Shown piece by piece: positions 15,809 through 23,669 of a stretch of 58,231 bases of DNA; the first letter of the stretch is position 1; the number at the start of each line of letters is the position of its first letter. The notes below the pieces were generated by a model, which saw only the letters and a list, made by a program, of their open reading frames with translations, was not told the DNA's origin and searched no databases. A program made the translations under genes and the position numbers. This DNA is from JAVKLU01 sp031538895 (GTDB taxonomy: Bacteria > Pseudomonadota > Gammaproteobacteria > Burkholderiales > Burkholderiaceae): contig JAVKLU010000029.1 of NCBI GenBank assembly GCA_031538895.1, positions 1 to 58,231 on the forward strand, given 5' to 3'.

Positions 15809-18439
15809 TTACACCACGATATTGAGCAACTTACCTTTAATTAAAATTATTTTTTTTGCTGGCGTCGTCAGTACGCGTTGTACGGCAGGCAATTCGAGAG
15901 CTAAAGCCTCAATTTCTGATTGCGTCGCGTCTTTGCGGACCGTAAGGTTACCGCGCAATTTGCCATTGACTTGAATCACCACCGTGATTTCAGATTGTTC
16001 TAAAGCGCTGGCGTCGATTGTTGGCCAAGGTGCATTTAATAGCTCACCATAAGTTGCGGCAAACCCCAGTTCTTGCCACAACACACAGGTAATGTGCGGC
16101 GCGATGGGGTAGAGCGTGCGTAAGAAAATCGACACGCCCTCTTGTAAAAAATATGCGTTGCTGAGATCCCAATTGATTTCTTCCAAGGCATTCAATATTT
16201 TCATATTGGAAGACACTACGGTGTTGTATTGCTTACGCGCTAAATCTTGATCAATACTGGTTAGGCTTAAATAGTATTGACGACGCGCGTTAGCGATTTC
16301 CTTGCTTGGCGTTTGTGCTGCTGTAGGAGTGCTTAAAAGCTCCTCGTATTTTTGACAGAACGTCCAGACGCGACGTAAAAAACGATGCGCGCCTTCAACG
16401 CCACTGTTTGACCATTCCAGGGTATGTTCCGGTGGTGCGGCAAACATCGTGAACAGACGTGCTGTGTCTGCTCCATAACTGTCAATGATGCCTTGAGGAT
16501 CAATGCCATTATTTTTTGATTTAGACATCTTTTCAACTCCGCCAATGGATACGGTTTGGCGATCACTGATCAATTGTGCATCGGTGACACGGCCTTTGTC
16601 GTCATGAGTGAGCGAGACTTCAGCTGGGTTAAACCATAATTTTTTACCGTTGGCGTCTTCGCGGTAATACGTTTCGTTTAACACCATGCCTTGTGTGAGC
16701 AATTGGGTGAAGGGTTCATTACACTTTACTAAGCCCATATCGCGCATGACTTTGGTCCAAAAGCGCGCGTACAGCAAATGCAAAATGGCATGTTCTATGC
16801 CGCCAATATATTGATCCATCGGCATCCAATAATCAATTCGTGAATCGACCATGGTTGGGGCGTCGGGACAGCAATAGCGCATGTAATACCACGAGGAATC
16901 AATAAAGGTATCCATCGTATCGGTTTCACGTTGCGCTTTTTGACCGCATTTAGGACACACACAATTGAGAAAGTCAGAGTGTTTATTGAGTGGGTTGCCC
17001 GTGCCATCTGGAATCGCGTCCTCTGGCAAAATTACCGGCAGTTCGGTTTCGGGAACCGGAACCACGCCGCAAATTTGGCAATGAATCAAGGGAATCGGCG
17101 TACCCCAGCTGCGTTGGCGTGAGATACCCCAATCACGTAAACGATAAGTCGTTTTTAACTCCCCCAAACCTAATGCCGTTAAATCAGCAGCCACTGCGGC
17201 AGTCGCAGCGCTGAAATCTAAGCCATCGTATTTACCCGAGTTAATACAAACGCCATGTTGCGCGCGTGCTTCGTCCCAGCTTTGATTCAAACTTGTGTTG
17301 CCGGTCACTGTTGATGGGGCAATCACGTCATAAATTGGTAAATCATATTTTTGCGCGAATGTGAAATCGCGCTCATCGTGTGCGGGAACGCCCATCACCG
17401 CACCATCGCCATAACTCATTAAGACATAGTTGGCGATCCACAGTGGCACAGACTTCCCCGTTAGCGGATGAGCCAGCGTCAATCCACTGTCGATACCTTT
17501 TTTCTCCATTGTCGCCATATCCGCTTCAATGACGCTGCCTTGTTTACATTCTTCAATAAATTGCGTTAACGCGGGATTGTTTTTGGCGGCATGTTGTGCC
17601 AGTGGATGTTCTGCGGCAACGGCGCAAAAGGACACGCCCATGATGGTGTCGGGACGCGTCGTGAAGACATACATTTTGCCATCAAGAATCGGCGCGCCAG
17701 AGGTATCCGTAATCGTGTGCGTGAATGCAAAACGTAGACCACTGCTTTTGCCGATCCAGTTATGTTGCATGATTTTGACCCGTTCGGGCCAAGCCAAACC
17801 GTCCAAGTCCGCGAGCAATTCTTCGGCGTAAGCGGTGATGTTTAAGTAATAGCCAGGAATTTCACGCTTTTCAATTTTTGCGCCAGAACGCCAGCCACAG
17901 CCATCAATCACTTGTTCGTTGGCTAAAACGGTTTGATCGACCGGATCCCAATTGACGATCTGTGTTTTACGGTAAGCGATACCTTTTTCCAGCATACGCA
18001 AAAATAGCCATTGATTCCAACGGTAGTAATCAGATGAGCAGGCGGCGATTTCGCGCGACCAATCGATCGCTAAGCCCATTGCCTGCATTTGTGTTTTCAT
18101 CGTCGCGATGTTGGCGTAAGTCCATTGTGCTGGTGGTACGCCGTTGGTCATTGCCGCATTTTCAGCAGGCATTCCAAACGCATCCCAGCCCATAGGCATT
18201 AGTACGTTATAGCCTTGCATACGCAGGCTGCGGTACATGACATCGTTAATGGTGTAGTTGCGCACATGGCCCATGTGCAATTTACCTGAAGGGTAGGGTA
18301 GCATTGAGCAAGCGTAGAACTTGCCCTTGGGAAAGCGGGGATCATGTTCCTGCGCGCGATAGGCGTTTTGCTGGCGCCATTGTTCTTGAATCTGCGCTTC
18401 AATCGTGCTGGGAGAATAGGTTTGATTACGAATAGTCAC
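15809..18439 (-). CDS. leuS: Leucyl-tRNA synthetase
   Basis: A class I aminoacyl-tRNA synthetase of 876 residues, normal for bacterial LeuRS. The HIGH-type motif is in SGKLHMGHVRNYTIND near residue 55, and the KMSKS loop is in EKMSKSKNNGIDP at roughly residue 640. The CP1 editing domain (TTRPDTIMGVSFCAVAAEHPL) and the zinc-type CxxC pair (CVCPKCGQKA) are present. The C-terminal VIQVNGKLRG is intact. It leads the leuS-lptE-holA operon. Confidence 0.97.
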   Translation of the reverse strand: MTIRNQTYSPSTIEAQIQEQWRQQNAYRAQEHDPRFPKGKFYACSMLPYPSGKLHMGHVRNYTINDVMYRSLRMQGYNVLMPMGWDAFGMPAENAAMTNGVPPAQWTYANIATMKTQMQAMGLAIDWSREIAACSSDYYRWNQWLFLRMLEKGIAYRKTQIVNWDPVDQTVLANEQVIDGCGWRSGAKIEKREIPGYYLNITAYAEELLADLDGLAWPERVKIMQHNWIGKSSGLRFAFTHTITDTSGAPILDGKMYVFTTRPDTIMGVSFCAVAAEHPLAQHAAKNNPALTQFIEECKQGSVIEADMATMEKKGIDSGLTLAHPLTGKSVPLWIANYVLMSYGDGAVMGVPAHDERDFTFAQKYDLPIYDVIAPSTVTGNTSLNQSWDEARAQHGVCINSGKYDGLDFSAATAAVAADLTALGLGELKTTYRLRDWGISRQRSWGTPIPLIHCQICGVVPVPETELPVILPEDAIPDGTGNPLNKHSDFLNCVCPKCGQKAQRETDTMDTFIDSSWYYMRYCCPDAPTMVDSRIDYWMPMDQYIGGIEHAILHLLYARFWTKVMRDMGLVKCNEPFTQLLTQGMVLNETYYREDANGKKLWFNPAEVSLTHDDKGRVTDAQLISDRQTVSIGGVEKMSKSKNNGIDPQGIIDSYGADTARLFTMFAAPPEHTLEWSNSGVEGAHRFLRRVWTFCQKYEELLSTPTAAQTPSKEIANARRQYYLSLTSIDQDLARKQYNTVVSSNMKILNALEEINWDLSNAYFLQEGVSIFLRTLYPIAPHITCVLWQELGFAATYGELLNAPWPTIDASALEQSEITVVIQVNGKLRGNLTVRKDATQSEIEALALELPAVQRVLTTPAKKIILIKGKLLNIVV

Positions 18440-18538
18440 GGTTTACAAAGTCAAAGACAAATCAAAACGTGATTATCGCTGTTTAGGTCCATTTGTTTGA
18501 GTCAGTCAAATTCAGAGAATTTGGCAAGTGTTGAGATT

Positions 18539-18578
18539 CCAGTCTGTTGTTCCCGTTTATGCGAGGACGACAGACTGG
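18539..18578. other. Strong hairpin upstream of leuS
   Basis: Arms CCAGTCTG and CAGACTGG extend inward with further pairs (about 14 in all, two of them G-T) around an 11-base loop. It lies between the leuS start and the 143-bp repeat that follows prpE. There is no good T-run on either side, so a terminator role for prpE is only possible; a leuS leader structure is unlikely without further motifs. Confidence 0.4.
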
Positions 18579-18612
18579 GGGTGTTTATGGTCGTGTTTGT
18601 TGACGTGTTTAT

Positions 18613-18755
18613 GGGTACTTCTATAAATACAGAATGTGCGGATGAAGTGCGAGGCGCACAGCACACAGAAACCGGAGCGTACCTACAGTACGTGAGGATT
18701 TCGCGTACTGCGCAACAAAGCAATTCGCCGCAAAAATGAATTGATAGAAGTGCCC
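18613..18755 (+). repeat. 143-bp element with terminal inverted repeats, copy 3
   Basis: Begins GGGTACTTCTAT (one change) and ends ATAGAAGTGCCC. The interior is the same as in copy 2. Its right end directly abuts the stop codon of prpE at 18756, as copy 2 nearly does at holA. Confidence 0.92.
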
Positions 18756-20663
18756 TTATGATTTTTGAGTGCTACTGTTCATTGCCGACTTGATTTGCTC
18801 CAAAGCACTGGCGTCTTCAATAGTGGTGATGTCACCCGGATCACGACCCTCGCATACCGCTTGCAAAGTACGGCGCAGTAGTTTTCCTGAACGCGTTTTA
18901 GGTAAGACCGACACGATATACACCCGCGCAGGCCGCGCCAAACTGCCTAAATGATGATCGACTGTGCTAAAGATTTCTTTTTCAATCGTCGCATATTGAT
19001 CGGTCGCGATGTCGCTGTTTTTGAGAACCACAAACGCAATGGCGACTTGACCTTTGAGCGTATCTTCAATGCCCACTACCGCGACTTCAGCGACTTTGTT
19101 ATGCGACAAAATGGATTCTTCGATTTCGCGTGTTCCCAGGCGGTGACCGGCGACGTTAATCACATCGTCAGTGCGCCCCAAAATAAAGTAGAACCCGTCG
19201 CTGTCGCGAACTCCCCAGTCAAAAGTCGAGTACATATATGTCCCGTGCATTTTTGACCAATAGGTTTTGGTAAAACGTGCATCGTCACCCCACAAGGTTT
19301 TCATGCAACCCGGTGGCAGGGGATAGTGAATCATCACCACGCCTTTTTCGTTATCGGCGCAAATTTCTCCTGTTTGATCATGAATCAATTCAACACGATA
19401 GCCCATCATTGGTTTTCCAGGACTGCCAATTTTGGTTGGCATCTGCGCATCAATTCCGCGCGCAACTGACAAAATCGGCCAGCCGGTTTCTGTTTGCCAA
19501 TAGTTATCAATGATGGGCACTTGCAAGGCATCAAAAATCCATTGACTGGTTGGTTCATCTAAGGGTTCGCCGGCGAGGAATAAGGCGCGCAAAGACGAGG
19601 TATCGTGCTGGGTCATCATCGTAGTCGGATGTTTTTTCAAGACCCGAATCGCGGTTGGCGCCGAGAATAAATGTGTGACGCGATATTTTTCAACGATTTG
19701 CCACCAAATTGCCGCATCCGGCCGAATGGGCAAGCCTTCGTACATGATCGTGGTCATCCCCGCAAGTAAAGGCGCGTACACAATGTAAGAATGACCGACG
19801 ACCCAACCGATGTCCGAGGTACAGAAAAATACGTCACCGGCTTTGGCGCAATAAATTTGTTCCATCGACGTAGTCAATGCAACGGCGTATCCGCCGACAT
19901 CGCGTTCAACGCCTTTGGGTTTGCCCGTGGTACCTGAGGTATACAAAATATACGATGCGTCAGTTGAGTTAAGCCATTGCACGGGAACGCTGGCTTTGCT
20001 GTGTTTTTGGCGCAGTTGCTCAAAATCAATGTCGCGTGCGAGTGGGGTAAATTCGGTTAAGCCGCGATTGACCATGAGCACGTGCGCGGGTTTGTGTTCG
20101 GCGATGTCGATTGCTTCATTGAGTAAATTTTTATACGGGATAATTTTGCCGCCACGCATTCCCGCATCCGCCGAGACGATGACTTTAGGCGTCGCATCGT
20201 TGATCCGCGAGGCCAGGCTGTGTGAGGCAAATCCGCCAAACACCACTGAATGAATGGCACCAATACGAGCACAGGCCAACATCGTATAGACCGCTTCAAC
20301 AATCATTGGCATGTATAACAACACACGATCGCCTTTGTTAACGCCCAAGCTCATCAATCCGGCGGCGATCTCTTGTACCGCCTGATTTAATTGCGCATAA
20401 GAAATTTGCTGTTCAGTTTCAGTTTCAGTCGAGATATGAACAATCGCAATCCGATCGGGATTGTTTTTGGCCCAGCGATCAACCGCGTTGTAGCAGAGAT
20501 TGGTTTGCCCATCGGTAAACCATTTGGCGAACGGAGGTTTGCTGTTATCAAGAATTTGGGTGGGCGCTTGATGCCAATGAATTCGTTTGGCTTGCTCGCC
20601 CCAAAATGTTTCGTGATTGTCGATCGAAGCTTGATGGGCTAGGGAATAAGTTTGCGTTGACAT
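18756..20663 (-). CDS. prpE: Propionyl-CoA synthetase
   Basis: PrpE activates propionate to propionyl-CoA with ATP. It is an ANL-superfamily enzyme of 635 residues. The P-loop-like motif YTSGTTGKPKGVERDVGGY carries the VERDVGG extension seen in PrpE rather than acetyl-CoA synthetase. The adenylation core YWQTETGWP and the C-terminal lysine in TRSGKLLRRTLQ are present. The N-terminal FWGEQAKRIHW is the ACAS N domain. No prpBCD genes lie nearby, so propionyl-CoA may feed the methylcitrate cycle from elsewhere or PHA synthesis (phaC lies in this window). Confidence 0.9.
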   Translation of the reverse strand: MSTQTYSLAHQASIDNHETFWGEQAKRIHWHQAPTQILDNSKPPFAKWFTDGQTNLCYNAVDRWAKNNPDRIAIVHISTETETEQQISYAQLNQAVQEIAAGLMSLGVNKGDRVLLYMPMIVEAVYTMLACARIGAIHSVVFGGFASHSLASRINDATPKVIVSADAGMRGGKIIPYKNLLNEAIDIAEHKPAHVLMVNRGLTEFTPLARDIDFEQLRQKHSKASVPVQWLNSTDASYILYTSGTTGKPKGVERDVGGYAVALTTSMEQIYCAKAGDVFFCTSDIGWVVGHSYIVYAPLLAGMTTIMYEGLPIRPDAAIWWQIVEKYRVTHLFSAPTAIRVLKKHPTTMMTQHDTSSLRALFLAGEPLDEPTSQWIFDALQVPIIDNYWQTETGWPILSVARGIDAQMPTKIGSPGKPMMGYRVELIHDQTGEICADNEKGVVMIHYPLPPGCMKTLWGDDARFTKTYWSKMHGTYMYSTFDWGVRDSDGFYFILGRTDDVINVAGHRLGTREIEESILSHNKVAEVAVVGIEDTLKGQVAIAFVVLKNSDIATDQYATIEKEIFSTVDHHLGSLARPARVYIVSVLPKTRSGKLLRRTLQAVCEGRDPGDITTIEDASALEQIKSAMNSSTQKS

Positions 20664-20914
20664 ATTGGTACTCCAAAAAACGAATTAAGAATAGGTGGCG
20701 TGAGAAGATTTGATGGCGTGAGCTGATTTTTGGGTAATTCTGTGGCGACAAACTAACGTGGCGCTGACAGCCCTTATTAAGAACGTTCTGCAAAAGTCGG
20801 GGTAAGCTTCGGAATCGACCAAGGGTAGTAGCTGTGAACCGCACAGAATCCCAAGTGAATCAAATCAGCGTATCGCAAACAGGCTTTGATTGGGCACTTT
20901 TGCGTTTGTCGGAG

Positions 20915-20964
20915 GCCCAAGGTTTGGTAATCTTTAGCGCACCCGTTTGAGCGAGGGCTTAGAC
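20915..20964 (-). repeat. Degenerate attC-like site closing the first cassette array
   Basis: Read on the minus strand it starts GTCTAAG and ends CTTGGGC. These fit the attC consensus RYYYAAC / GTTRRRY except that both carry the matching change AAC to AAG and GTT to CTT. The SRPBCC gene's stop codon lies inside the first core, as is usual for cassettes. The inner arms are weak. Confidence 0.5.
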
Positions 20965-21408
20965 GACATTTTTGTTACGCGTAAGTTCAAGAGCCAGACG
21001 GCCAAGATTTTGCTCGTTTGCGGCAGCGATGAACGCTGCCAGTGATTTGTATTGCGCTGCCGTATCAAATGTTTGGCGCCACAAAACATTGGTGCCATTG
21101 CCGTGTGATTGGAGTTCGAGGGTAAGAATAAAGTGGTGTCCGTTGAGGTGTTCAATCTCAAAGATTTGATTCTGAACGATGCGTATGAAGCGATGCTCAG
21201 TAGGATAGTCCGTACCATCTGGCCCGTGCATGGTCAATCGCCAACTGCCGCCTGGCACAAAGTCGTAGGTATGAATCGTATTTGTGAATCCATCGGGACC
21301 CCACCACTTGGCAATGCAGGTCGAATCCCGTATCGCGGCAAACACTTGAGTTGGACTTGCGGCGAAGAATTTGGTTCTGATGTCTGATCGGACTTCGATG
21401 GGTTCCAT
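20959..21408 (-). CDS. SRPBCC / AHSA1-family protein (cassette gene)
   Basis: A 149-residue START-like domain protein. The family pattern is clear: FAASPTQVFAAIRDSTCIAKWWGPDGFTN at the start, GGSWRLTMHGPDGTDYP in the middle, and a long C-terminal helix SLAAFIAAANEQNLGRLALEL. Such domains form a hydrophobic ligand cavity; the ligand cannot be inferred. The frame is open to 21606, but ATG 21408 is preceded by GGAGA and starts at the domain, so the shorter form is chosen. It lies in an integron-type array, with a fragment of another gene upstream and a degenerate attC at its stop. Confidence 0.8.
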   Translation of the reverse strand: MEPIEVRSDIRTKFFAASPTQVFAAIRDSTCIAKWWGPDGFTNTIHTYDFVPGGSWRLTMHGPDGTDYPTEHRFIRIVQNQIFEIEHLNGHHFILTLELQSHGNGTNVLWRQTFDTAAQYKSLAAFIAAANEQNLGRLALELTRNKNVV

Positions 21409-21466
21409 ATGGTCTCCAGATGATGCAATACCTTGGCTGCCGTTGGCTCGGTCCAACGACACTAAG

Positions 21467-21565
21467 TTAATGGGCGGTGTCTGCGATAACAGGTACTGTC
21501 CCAATTGATGCGGATGGGAAGTCAACGAGAACGTTGTCGAGATCAATGTAGAGAGTCTTGGGCAT
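21467..21565 (-). pseudogene. N-terminal fragment of a HAD-type 5'-nucleotidase-like gene
   Basis: A 32-codon frame starts MPKTLYIDLDNVLVDFPS. This is the DxDxV nucleophile motif found at the start of small HAD phosphatases related to 5'(3')-deoxyribonucleotidases. The similarity ends after about 19 residues and a stop follows. It sits just after a perfect attC, at the position of a cassette's first gene, and just before the SRPBCC gene. It appears to be the remnant of a cassette mostly deleted. Confidence 0.55.
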
Positions 21566-21588
21566 GGGGCGACAAGGATTCTGATGCC

Positions 21589-21645
21589 GCCCAACGTAAA
21601 AGTCACGGGCTGCCGAAGTCAGTCCCGTGGACTGTTAAGTTGGGC
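21589..21645 (-). repeat. attC recombination site (57 bp)
   Basis: On the minus strand the ends are GCCCAAC and GTTGGGC, both perfect matches to RYYYAAC and GTTRRRY. Inside, the arms AGTCCACGGGACTG and CAGCCCGTGACT pair with two unpaired bases, the arrangement that gives attC its polarity. It separates the 27-codon gene from the HAD fragment and SRPBCC gene. Confidence 0.85.
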
Positions 21646-21651
21646 TGTTGA

Positions 21652-21735
21652 CTATGACTTGCGAACAGCATCAAGAGTCAAATAACAAAAGAAAGAAACT
21701 ACAGAAAATAGAACGATAGAAATTAAAATACTCAT
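21652..21735 (-). CDS. 27-residue putative membrane peptide in cassette
   Basis: A short frame MSILISIVLFSVVSFF... with one hydrophobic segment and a charged end (DAVRKS). Its ATG is separated by no bases from the stop of the preceding pseudogene, and GGAG lies about seven bases upstream of it. An attC starts seven bases after its stop. The position and ribosome-binding site suggest it may be translated; homology is unknown. It could also be a chance frame. Confidence 0.35.
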   Translation of the reverse strand: MSILISIVLFSVVSFFCYLTLDAVRKS

Positions 21736-21962
21736 TTATAGCTCCTCAAGGGAAGAAATTTTTTGCTCAATGCGTTTATGAATAGCGTAGCCAATGTAAC
21801 AAATAGTGGCCAGCCCAAGGACTGAAGCAATGATAAGAGAAAGGTGAGACATCTGAAAGTTTGAGATAAGCTATCCAGTCAAACTCACAAGAATGGCAAC
21901 CAAGTACCTAACCAGAGTTTTAAGTAAGCAATTTGCTCTTTTGCGAGATCAAGTTTCGACAT
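21736..21962 (-). pseudogene. Small cassette membrane protein with frameshift and stop
   Basis: The start MSKLDLAKEQIAYLKLWLG and the end YAIHKRIEQKISSLEEL match a small two-helix membrane protein common in integron cassettes and accessory DNA (recalled pattern, not searched). Between them the frame shifts after the TGGTTAGGTACTTGG stretch and a TAG then replaces an expected Trp codon in the second frame (VSLTG-stop-LISNF). Two independent lesions indicate decay. A restart at ATG 21852 would give only the second helix. Confidence 0.6.
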
Positions 21963-22041
21963 AATTAAGCTCAAGACTTTTTAATGCTTGATAGTTTAGC
22001 TCCACAATTAGATGAAGAAAAAAGCGATTGTGCGCAAGGTG

Positions 22042-22236
22042 CTAACTCAGGGGCGAAGGGTTTGGCATATTACTTGCCAAGAATATGGCTTTTTGATGGG
22101 CTTTTTGGGCACATTCCGTCATGGGATGATTGCCGTAACGAAACCACCGAAATGGGCCAGCGGCTGTGCCAAGATCGTAGGTGCCCCAAGTGGGTGGGCT
22201 CGTGTAGCGTCCATCGGAACTAAGGGTGCTTAACAT
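22042..22236 (-). CDS. Small hypothetical cassette protein, possibly truncated
   Basis: A 64-residue frame whose N-terminal half DGRYTSPPTWGTYDL and FRWFRYGNHP resembles a family of small hypothetical proteins that I recall from cassette arrays. The C-terminal half no longer looks like that family, so a frameshift near residue 45 is possible. It is on the minus strand in array orientation. No clear attC separates it from its neighbours. Function unknown. Confidence 0.4.
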   Translation of the reverse strand: MLSTLSSDGRYTSPPTWGTYDLGTAAGPFRWFRYGNHPMTECAQKAHQKAIFLASNMPNPSPLS

Positions 22237-22333
22237 TTGCTTTTCTCAAATGCACTTCTGGGGTATGTTCCCCCTCGTAGCTCTTCCCAACTATCCAGAA
22301 GCCAACGCACGTAGTCAAAGTTAGGAAAACCGG
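22230..22333 (-). pseudogene. Orphan C-terminal reading-frame fragment
   Basis: On minus, a frame reading FDYVRWLLDSWEELRGG and ending SAFEKSKC-stop has protein-like composition but no start: a stop precedes it across the poly-A tract at 22341-22348. It overlaps the start of the 64-residue gene by a few bases. It may be the tail of a cassette gene lost by deletion. Low confidence. Confidence 0.3.
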
Positions 22334-22345
22334 AATTGCTTTTTT

Positions 22346-22903
22346 TTACACAATTTCACAGCCACTGAAGCAAATGTCCCCCACCGATGAGAAAAGTATT
22401 AGCCCCCAAACTAGCGCCATAAACGTACTAACGAGTTGGTTTATTTTTGAAACAGAAAATGGCTTTGGCGAGACAAAGAAATCTTCAATACAGTGGCGTA
22501 TGGAAGATGATCTTTGTGGTCGCTTTGTGAGAGTTTTATAGATTGGACCAAATACTTTGTCTTCCAGCAACTCAACATGATTTTCCCAATTCTCTTGCCA
22601 AAACTTACTGCCTTTGTTGACGCAATGCCATGCAACCGAGAACACAAAACCTACGCATGAAATTAGGATAAGAATGAATTCTCTGTTGGGGTTGGAAGTT
22701 GTGGCGCTATTTCCTGCGTTATAGAACGCCGCATAGCCAACGAAAGCCGCACCAATGAATGTCCAAAAATACGTAGCCCTTTTCCAGTACAGCTCGATTT
22801 CAAATTTTCTGATTTCGTAAGCCTGCTTCAGGGCTTCTTTAATTATTGAGTCATCCTTGAATAACGCGTCGTACTTGAGTTGATTGATCTGCGACGTACT
22901 CAT
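22346..22903 (-). CDS. Hypothetical membrane protein, RipA-like (cassette gene)
   Basis: A 185-residue protein with two or three membrane segments, at about residues 45-62, 75-93 and 160-180. KQAYEIRKFEIELYWKRATYFW, GFVFSVAWHCVNKGSKFWQENW and VELLEDKVFGPIYK resemble proteins annotated as RipA-family membrane proteins (recalled, not searched). Its ATG lies 19 bases from the core of the upstream attC, with AGGAT as ribosome-binding site, which is typical cassette architecture. No attC is recognised at its 3' end, where a poly-A tract and the orphan fragment follow. Its physiological role is unknown. Confidence 0.6.
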   Translation of the reverse strand: MSTSQINQLKYDALFKDDSIIKEALKQAYEIRKFEIELYWKRATYFWTFIGAAFVGYAAFYNAGNSATTSNPNREFILILISCVGFVFSVAWHCVNKGSKFWQENWENHVELLEDKVFGPIYKTLTKRPQRSSSIRHCIEDFFVSPKPFSVSKINQLVSTFMALVWGLILFSSVGDICFSGCEIV

Positions 22904-22921
22904 GTGATCATCCTGTGTGAT

Positions 22922-22990
22922 GTATAACGTAGAGCTAACCAGCGTTGCGCGGCTTTATCGCGCAGCGTCCGGTTGAGCTCAGTGTTAGGC
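22922..22990 (-). repeat. attC recombination site (69 bp)
   Basis: On the minus strand it starts GCCTAAC (a perfect RYYYAAC) and ends GTTATAC (one mismatch to GTTRRRY). AGCTCAACC and GGTTAGCT are the L boxes with one extrahelical base, and the centre GACGCTGCGCG/CGCGCAACGC is a strong imperfect hairpin. The stop codon of the RDD gene is the TAA inside the first core. This is the clearest full attC in the window. Confidence 0.9.
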
Positions 22991-23548
22991 ATTTGCTTTA
23001 ACAACGAGCGTACCAGCCATTTTGTCATGAAGACCTTGTTTCTTTTCTGTGAATGCAACCATAACGAAGCCGATCCATAGAATTAAACAAGACAGGATCT
23101 TTGACCAGTAACGTCCATTAGCCTTGCCAAACCCAACACGCTCACCACTTTCATCCGTGACCTTGAGCCCAACCATTTTCTTTCCAACAGTCGCTTGCCA
23201 TTTTGATGATTCTGCAATTGTGAACCAAAGCCATTGAATCAAAGTGCCGAGCACGAAACCCAAGCCTTCGCCCCCAGCTGCAATTATAGATAGGGAAGAT
23301 GTGCCAGCCATTGACGCGCCGAGGGCGAAACCAATTGGCAAGACGAGAATGAATGTGGCCACTTGGCAAAGCACAATATCAATTACTAATGCAAGCGTTC
23401 GGAACCAAAAGCCGGCGAACTTTGGCGTTGTTGGCACGGTAGCAGGTTGTTTAATTGCTGGCTCGGCGGCTAGCGCAAGCTGAGCAGCGCAACTGGTACA
23501 AAACTTTGCTTCTTGGCTGTTGTTGGCCCCGCATTGTGGACAGAACAT
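22985..23548 (-). CDS. RDD-family membrane protein with zinc ribbon (first cassette)
   Basis: The N terminus FCPQCGANNSQEAKFCTSC is a double-CxxC zinc ribbon. The C-terminal 140 residues form an RDD domain: FAGFWFRTLALVIDIVLCQ, then a second hydrophobic segment, then TVGKKMVGLKVTDESGERVGFGKANGRYWSKI and a last helix. RDD proteins are multi-helix inner-membrane proteins; some move ions or small solutes, but no substrate can be inferred. It is the gene next to the attI-like site, hence the last cassette acquired if the integron worked normally. The ATG is preceded by AGGAG. Confidence 0.85.
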   Translation of the reverse strand: MFCPQCGANNSQEAKFCTSCAAQLALAAEPAIKQPATVPTTPKFAGFWFRTLALVIDIVLCQVATFILVLPIGFALGASMAGTSSLSIIAAGGEGLGFVLGTLIQWLWFTIAESSKWQATVGKKMVGLKVTDESGERVGFGKANGRYWSKILSCLILWIGFVMVAFTEKKQGLHDKMAGTLVVKANA

Positions 23549-23570
23549 ATTTTCTCCTATTGGTGATGAA

Positions 23571-23610
23571 ACCTAACGTAATGTATATGGCGGAATTGCC
23601 GTATACGCAA
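23571..23610 (-). promoter_or_regulatory. attI-like site of a degenerate integron
   Basis: On minus, GCCATATACATTACGTTAGG (23572-23591) ends in a GTTRRRY core (GTTAGGT) that opens the first cassette. It is preceded by a small palindrome GGCAATTCCGCC. It lies between the divergent intI remnant and the first cassette, which is where attI belongs. The same 20 bases, with one change, occur at 53971-53990. Confidence 0.7.
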
Positions 23611-23669
23611 ATTATGAACGCCATATAATCTAAATCTTCCTGTCTTGAGTCAGATTTATTTAGGAGCTC

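Noticed and set aside
18539..18578. Riboswitch or T-box in the leuS leader
   Set aside because: The hairpin lacks any T-box or known riboswitch motif, and betaproteobacterial leuS is not usually T-box controlled.
20548..20844. 98-residue frame overlapping the prpE 5' end
   Set aside because: It is largely a shadow of prpE in another frame, with no domain or ribosome site.
21984..22233. Two plus-strand frames in the first cassette array
   Set aside because: They are antisense to the small cassette gene at 22042-22236, whose protein-like sequence and orientation fit the array better.
22233..22333. A further attC site between TCCTAAC and GTTAAGC on minus
   Set aside because: The ends fit loosely and one arm pairs (CTTCTGG/CCAGAAG), but the interior reads as protein-coding sequence and the arms lack the usual L boxes.
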